A stretch of DNA of 36,238 nt, taken from assembly GCF_900142285.1 (NCBI RefSeq), contig NZ_FRAJ01000022.1:1-36238 (forward strand). The letters are read 5' to 3'. This document shows, one piece after another, positions 1-7,803 of this stretch (position 1 is its first letter; each line of letters opens with the position of its first letter). The notes beneath the pieces are model-generated. The model was not told where the DNA came from. It saw only the letters and a program-made list of their open reading frames with translations, and did not search any database. Origin of the DNA: Caminicella sporogenes DSM 14501. Its GTDB lineage: Bacteria; Bacillota; Clostridia; Peptostreptococcales; Caminicellaceae. Position numbers and translations under genes: made by a program.

Positions 1-277
1 CACGAAGAATTTGTATTTCAAGTTCTTTTTCACCTAAAAGTTTCTTTAGTTGTTCATTTTCTTTTTCTAGTATCTGAGACTCAACATCTTTATTAGTAGT
101 TTTGGAAGTTTGTTTAGAAACTGTTGTTTTTCCATATTTTTTATAGTTATTTATCCATCTTGATAAGGTAACCGGATGAATATCATGACGTCTTGCTACT
201 ATACCTTGTTCACCAGTTTCTAAGGCTTCTTTAACTACTTTAACTCTAAATTCTTCAGTGAGTTGTTTTTTTGGCAC
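1..277 (-). CDS. IS3-type transposase OrfA, partial (runs off the left edge)
   Basis: The first 92 codons are visible, starting at a GTG at 277 preceded by a GGGGGTGG ribosome binding site. The protein begins MPKKQLTEEFRVKVVKEAL and continues with a helix-turn-helix (residues about 8-45, with RRHDIHPVTLSRWINNYKK), then a glutamate/lysine-rich coiled coil (about 62-92). This is the usual plan of the DNA-binding OrfA of IS3-family elements, where the coiled coil mediates dimerisation. The rest of the element, including the DDE integrase frame, would lie outside the window. No clear terminal inverted repeat could be fixed; a candidate end lies in the C/G-run stretch near 335-345. Family assignment is good; intactness cannot be judged. 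Confidence 0.8.
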   Translation of the reverse strand, partial: MPKKQLTEEFRVKVVKEALETGEQGIVARRHDIHPVTLSRWINNYKKYGKTTVSKQTSKTTNKDVESQILEKENEQLKKLLGEKELEIQILR

Positions 278-348
278 TTAAATCCACCCCCTAAATTTAT
301 TATATTTCTATGGTTAATTTTGTCCAAATCTATTAGGGGGCTAAAAAG

Positions 349-376
349 TTTTTAATTCTCAACTCTTAACTTTTAA
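349..376 (-). repeat. AT-rich intergenic repeat, degenerate copy
   Basis: Read on the minus strand, this stretch resembles the AT-rich words at 13480-13507 and 13868-13895, with TTAAGAGTTGAGAATTAAAA in place of the longer unit. It overlaps the stop codon of the AIR-synthase-like gene and lies beside the presumed IS end. Confidence 0.45.
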
Positions 377-1365
377 CTCCCCTTTATTACTTTATACAAT
401 TCATCACTTTCTGGAGGGTCTATTTCAGTTTTTACTCCATCTTCAATGAAATATCGTCCTTCTTCTGTTATTTCTCCAATAACAGTTGCTTTTATTCCAC
501 TACAACTTAATTTTTCAATAAGCTCTTTTTCCTTTTGTGGACTTACAGTCATAAGCATACTACCACTTGATATTAGCTTAAATGGATTTATATTTAAAAA
601 TTTACATATATCTGCTGTTTCTTTGGCTATAGGGATTCTATCCTTAAACACAATACATCCTACATTTGAAGCTTCACAAACTTCCCAAATTGCCCCTAAA
701 ATCCCTCCTTCTGTAATATCATGCATACAGTTTACTCCAACTTGTCCGCCTATTATACCTTCTTTTACTACACTTATATCATTTACCATAGACTTCGCTT
801 TTTGAATTATTTCCCGGGAAAATGTCGAAGATAATTTTTCTTCCAAATCATATGCAATTATTCCCGTTCCCTCAAGTCCAACTGTCTTAGTCATTATTAT
901 TTTATCTTTTATCTTAGCTCCTGAAGTTTTTATAAGTTTATTCTTCAATTGTCTTCCTATTGCAGTAGCTGAAATCACTATTTTATTCACTGCATCAGTT
1001 ATTTCTGTATGACCACCAATTACCTCTACATTGAGCTTAGCTGCTTCTTCTCCTACTTGCTTCATTATATCTTCTATATCATTTTCTGTTGTTCCTAGAG
1101 GAGCTAATATAGTAATCATAAGTCCTAAAGGTTCTACTCCATTTGAAGCTATATCATTACAATTTATATGTACAGCTAATCTTCCCACTTCACTGGCAGC
1201 TCCAGTTATAGGGTCTGTTGACATTATCAGTACATATTTTTCAAAGTCTACAACTGCACAATCTTCGCCAATACTTGCTCTTACTAAAACCTCATCCCTA
1301 TGAAATTTAATATTCTTAAAAACAATTTTTTGAAGTAATTCTGAATCTAATTTACCTGCTCTCAT
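373..1365 (-). CDS. AIR synthase-related (HypE-like) protein
   Basis: The 330-aa protein belongs to the PurM/AIR-synthase superfamily, which also holds HypE, SelD and ThiL. These enzymes bind ATP in a dimer interface and activate a substrate by phosphorylation or dehydration. Family signatures visible are SIGEDCAVVDF near the N-terminus, STDPITGA, HINCNDIASNGVEP and the glycine-rich segment MHDITEGGILGA. It lacks the C-terminal PRIC cysteine tail that HypE uses to carry the cyanide precursor, and it lacks the SelD N-terminal Cys/Sec, so neither role can be assigned. I chose the ATG at 1365 because GAGGAG sits 8 bases upstream; an in-frame ATG 33 bases further out has no such site. It stands alone, divergent from the next gene, and no terminator was seen after it. 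Confidence 0.85.
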   Translation of the reverse strand: MRAGKLDSELLQKIVFKNIKFHRDEVLVRASIGEDCAVVDFEKYVLIMSTDPITGAASEVGRLAVHINCNDIASNGVEPLGLMITILAPLGTTENDIEDIMKQVGEEAAKLNVEVIGGHTEITDAVNKIVISATAIGRQLKNKLIKTSGAKIKDKIIMTKTVGLEGTGIIAYDLEEKLSSTFSREIIQKAKSMVNDISVVKEGIIGGQVGVNCMHDITEGGILGAIWEVCEASNVGCIVFKDRIPIAKETADICKFLNINPFKLISSGSMLMTVSPQKEKELIEKLSCSGIKATVIGEITEEGRYFIEDGVKTEIDPPESDELYKVIKGS

Positions 1366-1559
1366 TTCTTCATCTCCTCTACTTCTTAAAAAAATCAAAA
1401 TATTCTATTATACATTATATAACAGCATGTTATTTAAATAAAATGTAATTCTTAAGAATAACATAACTATAAGTAAATATATTTATACTAAATGAATATG
1501 TACTCTTTCAGAAAAATCAAATTTTGCAATTATAAATATTTTTTAGGTGGTGATATAAA

Positions 1560-2918
1560 ATGAATAAAAATTTTATTTTAATTTATTCTCTTTTTAATAT
1601 TTTATCGATATACCAATTAGAAAATTCTGGACTAAAATATGAATTATCAGAAAAAGATTTTATTAAATTCAATAAAATTACAAATTCAAATTTATTAAAA
1701 CTCTCCACACTTCCTTTAACAATTTTTTCTAACATAAATATCTCTTCTGAAAAAAAAGTTGATAATAATGAAAATATAATAAACAACGATAAAAAAATTA
1801 TTTCACCAAAAAATCAAGCTCTTCTAATAATAAATGAAGTTCAAATGGCTAAATATCTATATGATAACATTATATTTAATGTCAATCATCCACTACATGA
1901 TATAGAAAAAACTCTAGGTCTTATTTTTCTAAAATCCGCTATTAATCAAGGAAAATACTGCCATGAAAATTTAAAAAATGACTTAGAATTTTTTATTGAC
2001 AAAAAAATTGAAATTGAACAAGATACTAATACTGTAAAATTACAGCCTTTAATCGATAATACAAATTTATCTACTGTAAATTGGGAAAACCAATCATACA
2101 TGCTATTAGCTTACTATGAACTTTATAAGATACTAAAAAATAACTATTTTGAAATATACTACAGCGAAAAGGAAGCTAACTACTTTGAAGAAAAATTCTC
2201 TAATCTCCTTGAAAAAATATTATCTAATGAAAATAACATAATAAATCTTGAAACTAATATATTGTCAAGTATATTTCCTCCCATTCTAAAATCTTTAAAA
2301 GAATTTTATGAGAATGAAAATAATAAATATTTTATTTTAAGTATAAGTGAAGAATTATATTCTAGAGAATTTGAATTAGGCTATATTTATTCAGATAAAA
2401 ATAAAACAAAAGCTGCATCTTTAGCTACTCATTTCAATACTATTGAATCTTTAATAACTGCTTATAACTGCACTCAATTTGATTGTTTCCTATATCTAGC
2501 AGAAAGAATATTTAAAAATTTAAGCTGGTTTTGGGATGATGAACTTAATTTATACAATCTTATAAACGATAAAGATTTAATATATACTTCTAAAACTATT
2601 TCATACATACTTAAATCCTTAAATAATCTGTATAATACAACTAATTCTGAAGGAATAAAAAGAAAAATAAAAAAACAGTTTGATAAAATTCTAAACTCAT
2701 CAATAATATTATTAAATAATAAAGATTATCTTCTATCAAAAAAAATAGAATCAATCAATATTGAAAATTTAATTGAAAATCCTTATTATTTTTTAATAAA
2801 AAGCGGATTTAAAATTAATCCTGATAATAATAAATTAAGTATATATGAAAAAAAAGTTATAACTGAATACAATTTATTACTTGCTAATACTTTATTTGAA
2901 ATTGCAACTAATCCCTAA
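1560..2918 (+). CDS. Unrecognised 452-aa helical protein
   Basis: I do not recognise this family. The frame is long, is preceded by a good ribosome binding site (GGTGGTGAT, 7 bases before the ATG) and ends exactly at a strong terminator, so it is very likely real. The protein is rich in Asn, Ile, Leu and Lys. The N-terminus (residues 1-20) is hydrophobic with one Lys, but it is not a convincing signal peptide. From about residue 85 onward it appears as a run of amphipathic helix pairs, including ATHFNTIESLITAY and AERIFKNLSWFWDDELNLYN. This could be an alpha/alpha-barrel (six-hairpin type) or another helical-repeat fold. No catalytic motif is evident. It converges with the next gene on a shared terminator. 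Confidence 0.75.
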   Translation: MNKNFILIYSLFNILSIYQLENSGLKYELSEKDFIKFNKITNSNLLKLSTLPLTIFSNINISSEKKVDNNENIINNDKKIISPKNQALLIINEVQMAKYLYDNIIFNVNHPLHDIEKTLGLIFLKSAINQGKYCHENLKNDLEFFIDKKIEIEQDTNTVKLQPLIDNTNLSTVNWENQSYMLLAYYELYKILKNNYFEIYYSEKEANYFEEKFSNLLEKILSNENNIINLETNILSSIFPPILKSLKEFYENENNKYFILSISEELYSREFELGYIYSDKNKTKAASLATHFNTIESLITAYNCTQFDCFLYLAERIFKNLSWFWDDELNLYNLINDKDLIYTSKTISYILKSLNNLYNTTNSEGIKRKIKKQFDKILNSSIILLNNKDYLLSKKIESINIENLIENPYYFLIKSGFKINPDNNKLSIYEKKVITEYNLLLANTLFEIATNP

Positions 2919-2952
2919 AATTAAGAGGCATCTTTTGATGCCTCTTAATTTT
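2917..2952. terminator. Bidirectional terminator between convergent genes
   Basis: A perfect 16-bp stem (2917-2932 with 2937-2952) with a TTTT loop sits between the two convergent genes. The stem has A/T ends on both sides, giving a U-run in either direction. The left arm overlaps the stop codon of the 452-aa gene, and the right arm extends into the last codons of the 196-aa gene on the other strand. Confidence 0.85.
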
Positions 2953-3535
2953 CTAAGCAAAAATACTTTTTCCACTTTTCACTAGTGAGCATATAATGGT
3001 CAGATATTATATAAAGTACTTTTAAATCTTTCGGCTTAATGTCATGCATTATTAACACCTCTGCATCATATCCACTTCTTTGATCATATCTCTTTTTTAA
3101 ATTCTCATTAAAAGACAAAGATGTTTCCCAATATTGCCTTAATAAATTCTTCCCTTCTTTTAATAAATATTTATTTGATTTTTCATATTCTACTATTTTA
3201 CTTAAAATAAATGGCTCATATATATGATTTGCCAGATTTTCATTTGCAACCCAACATCTATTAGGATTTATCTTAATACCTAAAATAGCTGTATGAGAAT
3301 GAAATTTATGATATTTATCAAAATTCAAACTTGCAAATATAGCTTTTTTTCTAATAACCCAAGAAGGTATCCAATCTGGCTTATGATTATCTATATAAAT
3401 GTGAAAATCAAGATATTTAGATTTATAAGTCCTTTTATCATTATATTTTATTCCATTTTTTAATGCATTATCTAAATCTAATATGCTAATTACATGATAA
3501 ACTACATTTGTTTCTATATAATCTGGAAATAGCAT
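2945..3535 (-). CDS. Possible ADP-ribosyltransferase-fold (DarT-like) protein, hypothetical
   Basis: The 196-aa protein has no secure family match by eye. Its N-terminal motif YHVISILDLDNALKNGI (residues 13-29) resembles the start of DarT/DUF4433 ADP-ribosyltransferases, where a conserved His precedes a helix ending in a GI/GL turn. Near the C-terminus DAEVLIMHDIKP (158-169) resembles the DarT segment with the catalytic Glu in an AEVLV context; here that would be E159. Between them lie a strand-like FASLNF (67-72) and an Arg/Lys-rich helix region. The start at 3535 has a GGGTGAT site. No DarG-like macrodomain antitoxin gene is next to it, so a classical toxin-antitoxin pair is not supported. 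The fold is inferred and weak; that the gene is real is likely. Confidence 0.65.
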   Translation of the reverse strand: MLFPDYIETNVVYHVISILDLDNALKNGIKYNDKRTYKSKYLDFHIYIDNHKPDWIPSWVIRKKAIFASLNFDKYHKFHSHTAILGIKINPNRCWVANENLANHIYEPFILSKIVEYEKSNKYLLKEGKNLLRQYWETSLSFNENLKKRYDQRSGYDAEVLIMHDIKPKDLKVLYIISDHYMLTSEKWKKYFCLEN

Positions 3536-3635
3536 AAAATATCACCCGCTATCTTTTTAATTTTACAAATATTCTCTTTAAAATTTTTATATTTTTTTAG
3601 CATTTAGTGCAATACTAATCTTAGGAGGTGTTTTT

Positions 3636-3800
3636 ATGTTAAATATCAACTGTACAATTAACAACTGTTTATTTTGCAAAAATGGAAATTGTACATTAAC
3701 ACATGTTTCTTCACCTTCAAATATCTATAATCCTGACTGTATTTATTTTAGACCAAAACATGAAATTTATTCGAATGAAACACATAAAAAAAAGATATGA
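3636..3800 (+). CDS. Small cysteine-rich protein, DUF1540-like
   Basis: A 54-codon frame with an AGGAGGTG site 6 bases before the ATG. The product starts MLNINCTINNCLFCKNGNC and has five cysteines (6, 11, 14, 19, 35) in the spacing typical of DUF1540 proteins, which end in a C-x-x-F/Y unit; here it is CIYF. Such small clostridial proteins are presumed to bind metal, probably zinc; their role is not established. The gene ends in the stem of a terminator. It lies alone between two minus-strand genes. Confidence 0.75.
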   Translation: MLNINCTINNCLFCKNGNCTLTHVSSPSNIYNPDCIYFRPKHEIYSNETHKKKI

Positions 3801-3825
3801 TGGAAAAATTCCATCATATCTTTTT
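3789..3825. terminator. Bidirectional terminator (small Cys-rich gene / oppA)
   Basis: A perfect 16-bp stem (3789-3804 with 3810-3825) with a 5-base loop, flanked by A-run and T-run. The stop codon of the 54-aa gene is inside the left arm. It serves the plus-strand small gene and the minus-strand opp operon, which ends at 3838. Confidence 0.85.
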
Positions 3826-3837
3826 AAAACAATATAA

Positions 3838-5487
3838 TTATTCTGCTATATAAGCATAACCAAAATACCAATGACCTAATTTTGTTTTTTGCCAATCTTT
3901 TACTTTCTCTTTAACCATTACAGGATCAGTATAGTAGTAAATAGGCATAACTATCATTTCGTCCATTATCATTTTTTCAGCTTCTAATAACAATTTATCT
4001 CTTTCTTTTCCTGACACTAATTTAGCCTTTTCAATAAGCTTATCATAAGCTTTTACTTTCCACTGAGCATCATTATTTCCTGAATATGTTGTCCATAAAT
4101 CTAAAAATGTCATAGGGTCAGCATAATCCGCAAGCCATCCTGCTCTAGCTACTGTAAAATTACCTTGATGTCTTGTATCTTGGAATACTGCCCATTCTTG
4201 ATTTGCAAGTTTTACATTTATTCCAAGGTTCTTCTTCCACATTTCCTGTATAGCTTCTGCTATTGCTTTATGTCCTTCTGAAGTATTATAAAGAATAGTT
4301 ATTTCTGGGAATCCCTTACCATCTGGATACCCTGCCTCAGCTAATAACTTCTTAGCTTCTTCAACATTAGCTCCATTTGGGTCTATTCCATAATCTCCAG
4401 CAACTTTTCTAAATTCTTCTCCTGTAGAAAGAGTTAAATTAACCGGTACAAATCCTGTAGCTGGTACCTGTGCAGCTTTTGTAACTGTTTCAACAATAGC
4501 TTTTCTATCAATAGCAAGAGTAAGTGCTCTTCTCACTCTAACATCATTTACAGGTTCTTTATTAACATTAAATATATAGTAATAAGTTCCTATCTGTGGC
4601 AATATAGTAAATGTTGGGTCTTCAGCCTGAAGTCTTGGTATCTCTTGAGTTGGCATATTATCAATTACATCCAATTCCCCAGATTCATATGCAGTTAAAG
4701 CTGTTGACTGGTCAACAATCATACTAGCTATAATTTTATCAATTTTTACCTCATCAGCTCTCCAATAATTTTCATTCTTAGCAAGTACTAACTTGTCACC
4801 TGATTTGTATTCAACAAGTTTAAATGGACCATTACATATGAATTTTGAAGGGTCTTTTGCCCATATACCTTCATTGTCAACTATATCTTCTCTAGTAGGC
4901 ATATAAGTATAGAATGTAGTTAAATCCAAGAAATAAGGTGTAGGAGCATTTAAAGTAACTTGTAAAGTTTTGTCATCAAGTGCCTTAACTGCTACATCAT
5001 CTCTTGTTCCTTTTCCCTCATAATATTCTTGCCCACCTTTAATGTAGAACAATTGGAATGCATATTCTGAAGCAAGTTTTGGGTCTAAAGCTCTCTTCCA
5101 TGCAAACTCAAAATCATGAGCAGTTAGCGGCTTACCATCTGACCATTTAGTGTCTCTTAAATGGAAAGTATATGTAAGTTCATCTTCTGATACTTCATAG
5201 CTTTCAGCTATTGCTGGTTCAAGTTTACCATTAACTTCTCTCATTAAACCCTCAAATGTATTGTTAATTACATGTCCACCATCACTTGCACTATTAAGTT
5301 GCGGGTCAAGCGTCTTAGGTTCTGAACCTAAATTCCAATTTAATACCATTTCTTTTCCTTCAGCTGGTGCTGGCTTCTCAGCCTGATTTTGCTGCTCATT
5401 AGGTTCTGATTTCTTAGAACCACAGCCAGTAAAAGCTGTAACTACCAATACAAGTATTAGTAGTAATGCAAAACTCTTTTTAAACAA
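3838..5487 (-). CDS. oppA: Oligopeptide ABC transporter substrate-binding lipoprotein OppA
   Basis: The 549-aa lipoprotein captures peptides outside the membrane and hands them to OppBC. It starts at a TTG (5487) with AGGAGGGG upstream. The signal peptide is MFKKSFALLLILVLVVTAFTGC with the lipidated Cys at 22, followed by a charged/Ser/Pro linker. The mature part shows SBP_bac_5 (family 5) hallmarks: LNWNLGSEPKTLDPQ, YTFHLRDTKWSDGKPLTAHDF and VRRALTLAIDRKAIV. Length is typical. It is the last gene of the opp cluster, 222 bp after oppF, with its own promoter and a leader hairpin, so it is probably made in excess over the membrane parts, as is usual for binding proteins. Peptide versus other small ligands cannot be told from sequence alone. 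Confidence 0.95.
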   Translation of the reverse strand: MFKKSFALLLILVLVVTAFTGCGSKKSEPNEQQNQAEKPAPAEGKEMVLNWNLGSEPKTLDPQLNSASDGGHVINNTFEGLMREVNGKLEPAIAESYEVSEDELTYTFHLRDTKWSDGKPLTAHDFEFAWKRALDPKLASEYAFQLFYIKGGQEYYEGKGTRDDVAVKALDDKTLQVTLNAPTPYFLDLTTFYTYMPTREDIVDNEGIWAKDPSKFICNGPFKLVEYKSGDKLVLAKNENYWRADEVKIDKIIASMIVDQSTALTAYESGELDVIDNMPTQEIPRLQAEDPTFTILPQIGTYYYIFNVNKEPVNDVRVRRALTLAIDRKAIVETVTKAAQVPATGFVPVNLTLSTGEEFRKVAGDYGIDPNGANVEEAKKLLAEAGYPDGKGFPEITILYNTSEGHKAIAEAIQEMWKKNLGINVKLANQEWAVFQDTRHQGNFTVARAGWLADYADPMTFLDLWTTYSGNNDAQWKVKAYDKLIEKAKLVSGKERDKLLLEAEKMIMDEMIVMPIYYYTDPVMVKEKVKDWQKTKLGHWYFGYAYIAE

Positions 5488-5512
5488 TGTAAACCCCTCC
5501 TATTTTTTTTAT

Positions 5513-5550
5513 TTATGTAAGTGGTATTTAAAATACCACTTTTTACATAA
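5513..5550 (-). promoter_or_regulatory. Leader hairpin upstream of oppA
   Basis: A stem of 9 bp (5520-5528 with 5532-5540) continued by 7 bp (5513-5519 with 5544-5550) across a 3-base bulge, loop TAA. On the oppA transcript no U-run follows it; the ribosome binding site comes about 20 bases later. It therefore looks like an mRNA-stabilising or processing structure and not a terminator. Role inferred. Confidence 0.6.
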
Positions 5551-5644
5551 TTATTTTTCATTTATTAAAATTATTATCACTAATAAAAAATCATTTACTG
5601 TTATTAAATATATTTAATAGATTTTTTAATTATATTTAAAAAAT

Positions 5645-5673
5645 ATTATATCTAAATTTTTTTAAATATTCAA
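5645..5673 (-). promoter_or_regulatory. Predicted promoter of oppA
   Basis: On the minus strand TTGAAT (5668-5673), 17-base spacer, TATAAT (5645-5650): a near-consensus SigA-type promoter inside the oppF-oppA gap. It would give a leader of about 150 nt carrying the hairpin at 5513-5550. Confidence 0.65.
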
Positions 5674-5709
5674 GAAAAATATATTACTGGAAAACATTAT
5701 CTTTTGAAT

Positions 5710-6768
5710 TTATTTTACATCTAATGCTTTTTTGTTAGATATTTCCTTTGTTCCCCTTTTTATATCATCTGCATAATGACATGCATGCATATGACCATTT
5801 CCTATATCTACTAATTTTGGCTCTACCTGAGCACATTTTTCAGTAGCATATCTACATCTAGTTCTAAATCTACATCCTGATGGAGGATTAAGTGGACTTG
5901 GTACATCTCCTTGAAGTACTATTCTCCTTTTACTTCTTGTTACCTCCGGGTCTGGTATCGGTATAGCTGAAAGCAATGCTTGTGTATAAGGATGTAGGGG
6001 ATTTGAATAGAGCTCATTACTTGGTGCTACTTCAACTAATTTGCCGAGATACATAACACCTATTCTATCAGATATATGTTTAACCATTGAAAGGTCATGA
6101 GCTATAAATAGATAAGTAAGTCCCATTTCTGATTGTAAATCTTCAAGCATATTTACAACTTGTGCCTGAATAGAAACATCTAAAGCTGAAATAGGTTCAT
6201 CACAAATGATAAAATCTGGTCTAACAGCCAAAGCTCTAGCTATACCTATACGCTGTCTTTGTCCTCCACTAAATTCATGAGGATACCTATTTGCATGGTC
6301 TTTACTAAGTCCTACTCTTTCAAGCAAATCATATATAATTTCTTGTCTTTCTTTACCTTTAGCCAAATTATGAATATCTAAAGGTTCTCCTATTATATCA
6401 CCAACAGTCATACGAGAATTCAATGATGCATAAGGGTCTTGAAATATCATTTGTATTCTCTTTCTAAATGGTTTAAGCTGACTTTCTCTTAATTTTCCTA
6501 TTTCTGCTCCATCAAATATAACTTCTCCATCTGTTACATCATAAAGTCTTATTATTGTTCTACCAGTAGTAGATTTTCCACAACCAGATTCTCCAACAAG
6601 TCCAAAAGTTTCTCCTTTTCTAATGAAAAAACTAATATCATCTACAGCTTTTACATATTGAATTTTTTTCTTTATAAAACCTTTATTAATGGGGAAATAC
6701 TTTTTTAAGTTTTTTACTTCTAGCAGTATCTCATTATTATCTTTATTTAATTTTATATCATTTGTCAT
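5710..6768 (-). CDS. oppF: Oligopeptide ABC transporter ATP-binding protein OppF
   Basis: The 352-aa ATPase is one of the two unlike nucleotide-binding subunits that power peptide uptake at the inner face of the membrane. Seen in order: Walker [10 protein letters not shown] (about 59-67), Q-loop in [10 protein letters not shown], signature FSGGQRQR, Walker B FIICDEP, the H-loop AHDLS, and the C-terminal Opp extension with the cysteine motif of this subfamily ([17 protein letters not shown]), which in related proteins binds a [4Fe-4S] cluster. The start ATG overlaps the oppD stop by one base (TAATG), so the two are translationally coupled. GGGGGAG precedes the start. Length is typical. Confidence 0.95.
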   Translation of the reverse strand: MTNDIKLNKDNNEILLEVKNLKKYFPINKGFIKKKIQYVKAVDDISFFIRKGETFGLVGESGCGKSTTGRTIIRLYDVTDGEVIFDGAEIGKLRESQLKPFRKRIQMIFQDPYASLNSRMTVGDIIGEPLDIHNLAKGKERQEIIYDLLERVGLSKDHANRYPHEFSGGQRQRIGIARALAVRPDFIICDEPISALDVSIQAQVVNMLEDLQSEMGLTYLFIAHDLSMVKHISDRIGVMYLGKLVEVAPSNELYSNPLHPYTQALLSAIPIPDPEVTRSKRRIVLQGDVPSPLNPPSGCRFRTRCRYATEKCAQVEPKLVDIGNGHMHACHYADDIKRGTKEISNKKALDVK

Positions 6769-7787
6769 TATTTCTCCCCCTTTCTAACACCAGTATCAAC
6801 TGTTACCTTAGGAGCTTCATCATGAAGCAACCAACACATTGCTCTATGTCCTTCATTTACATAAAAATACGGTGGCATATGCTCAACACATATTTTCATA
6901 GCATAAGGACATCTTGCTGCAAAAGGACATCCTTTTGGCGGCTTCAATAAATCTGGGGGAGTCCCTTCTATTGGAATAAGTCTTTGCTTTTCATCTATAT
7001 CCATTCTTGGAATAGATTTAAGAAGTCCCATAGTATAAGGATGCTTTGGCTCATAAAATATTTCTTCAGATGTTCCTTCTTCCATTATTAGTCCACCATA
7101 CATAACGATAATTCTTGAACACACATCAGCAACAACACCTAAATCGTGAGTTATAAGTATAATAGAAGTATTTATCTTTTCCTTTAAATCCTTCATAAGT
7201 TCTAAAATCTGAGCTTGAATAGTAACATCCAAAGCTGTCGTAGGCTCATCAGCTATCAAAAGGTCAGGCTGACAAGAAAGTGCTATTGCTATCATAGCTC
7301 TCTGCCTCATACCACCACTAAATTCATGAGGATAATTATCTACTCGTTTTTCCGGTGATGGTATACCAACAAGTCTTAACATTTCAATAGCTTTTTCACG
7401 TGCCTCTTTCTTACTAGCACCCTGATGTCTTATAATGGCTTCCATTATCTGGTCTCCAACTGTATAAACCGGATTAAGTGATGTCATTGGGTCTTGAAAT
7501 ATCATTGCTATTTCATTACCTCTAATTGACATCATTTCTTTATTAGATTTTTTTACTAAATCTTCACCTTTAAAAATTATTTCACCACTTTTTATTTTTC
7601 CCGGGAATTGCAAAAGTCTCATTATAGACATTGAAGTAACACTTTTTCCACTACCTGATTCTCCAACAATTCCAACAGCTTCACCTTTATTAATTGTATA
7701 ACTCACTCCACGAACTGCTTGAACTTCTCCAACATGTGTATAAAATGAAGTTTTTAAATTCCTTACTTCTAATAATTTTTCAGACAA
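6768..7787 (-). CDS. oppD: Oligopeptide ABC transporter ATP-binding protein OppD
   Basis: The second ATPase subunit of the importer, about 339 aa. Walker [11 protein letters not shown]-loop [11 protein letters not shown], signature FSGGMRQR, Walker [13 protein letters not shown] and the H-loop ITHDLGVV are all intact, as is the C-terminal oligopeptide-transporter domain with [18 protein letters not shown]. The start is uncertain. A GTG at 7796 would put the ribosome binding site (AGAGGTG) on top of the start codon; the TTG at 7787 has it 6 bases upstream and is preferred. It sits between oppC and oppF on the same strand, 16 bp after oppC. Confidence 0.95.
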   Translation of the reverse strand: MSEKLLEVRNLKTSFYTHVGEVQAVRGVSYTINKGEAVGIVGESGSGKSVTSMSIMRLLQFPGKIKSGEIIFKGEDLVKKSNKEMMSIRGNEIAMIFQDPMTSLNPVYTVGDQIMEAIIRHQGASKKEAREKAIEMLRLVGIPSPEKRVDNYPHEFSGGMRQRAMIAIALSCQPDLLIADEPTTALDVTIQAQILELMKDLKEKINTSIILITHDLGVVADVCSRIIVMYGGLIMEEGTSEEIFYEPKHPYTMGLLKSIPRMDIDEKQRLIPIEGTPPDLLKPPKGCPFAARCPYAMKICVEHMPPYFYVNEGHRAMCWLLHDEAPKVTVDTGVRKGEK

Positions 7788-7803
7788 AACATTCACCTCT
7801 TTC

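Noticed and set aside
2945-3535. Complete DarTG toxin-antitoxin system
   Set aside because: No macrodomain DarG gene lies on either side; only a distant motif resemblance to DarT can be claimed.
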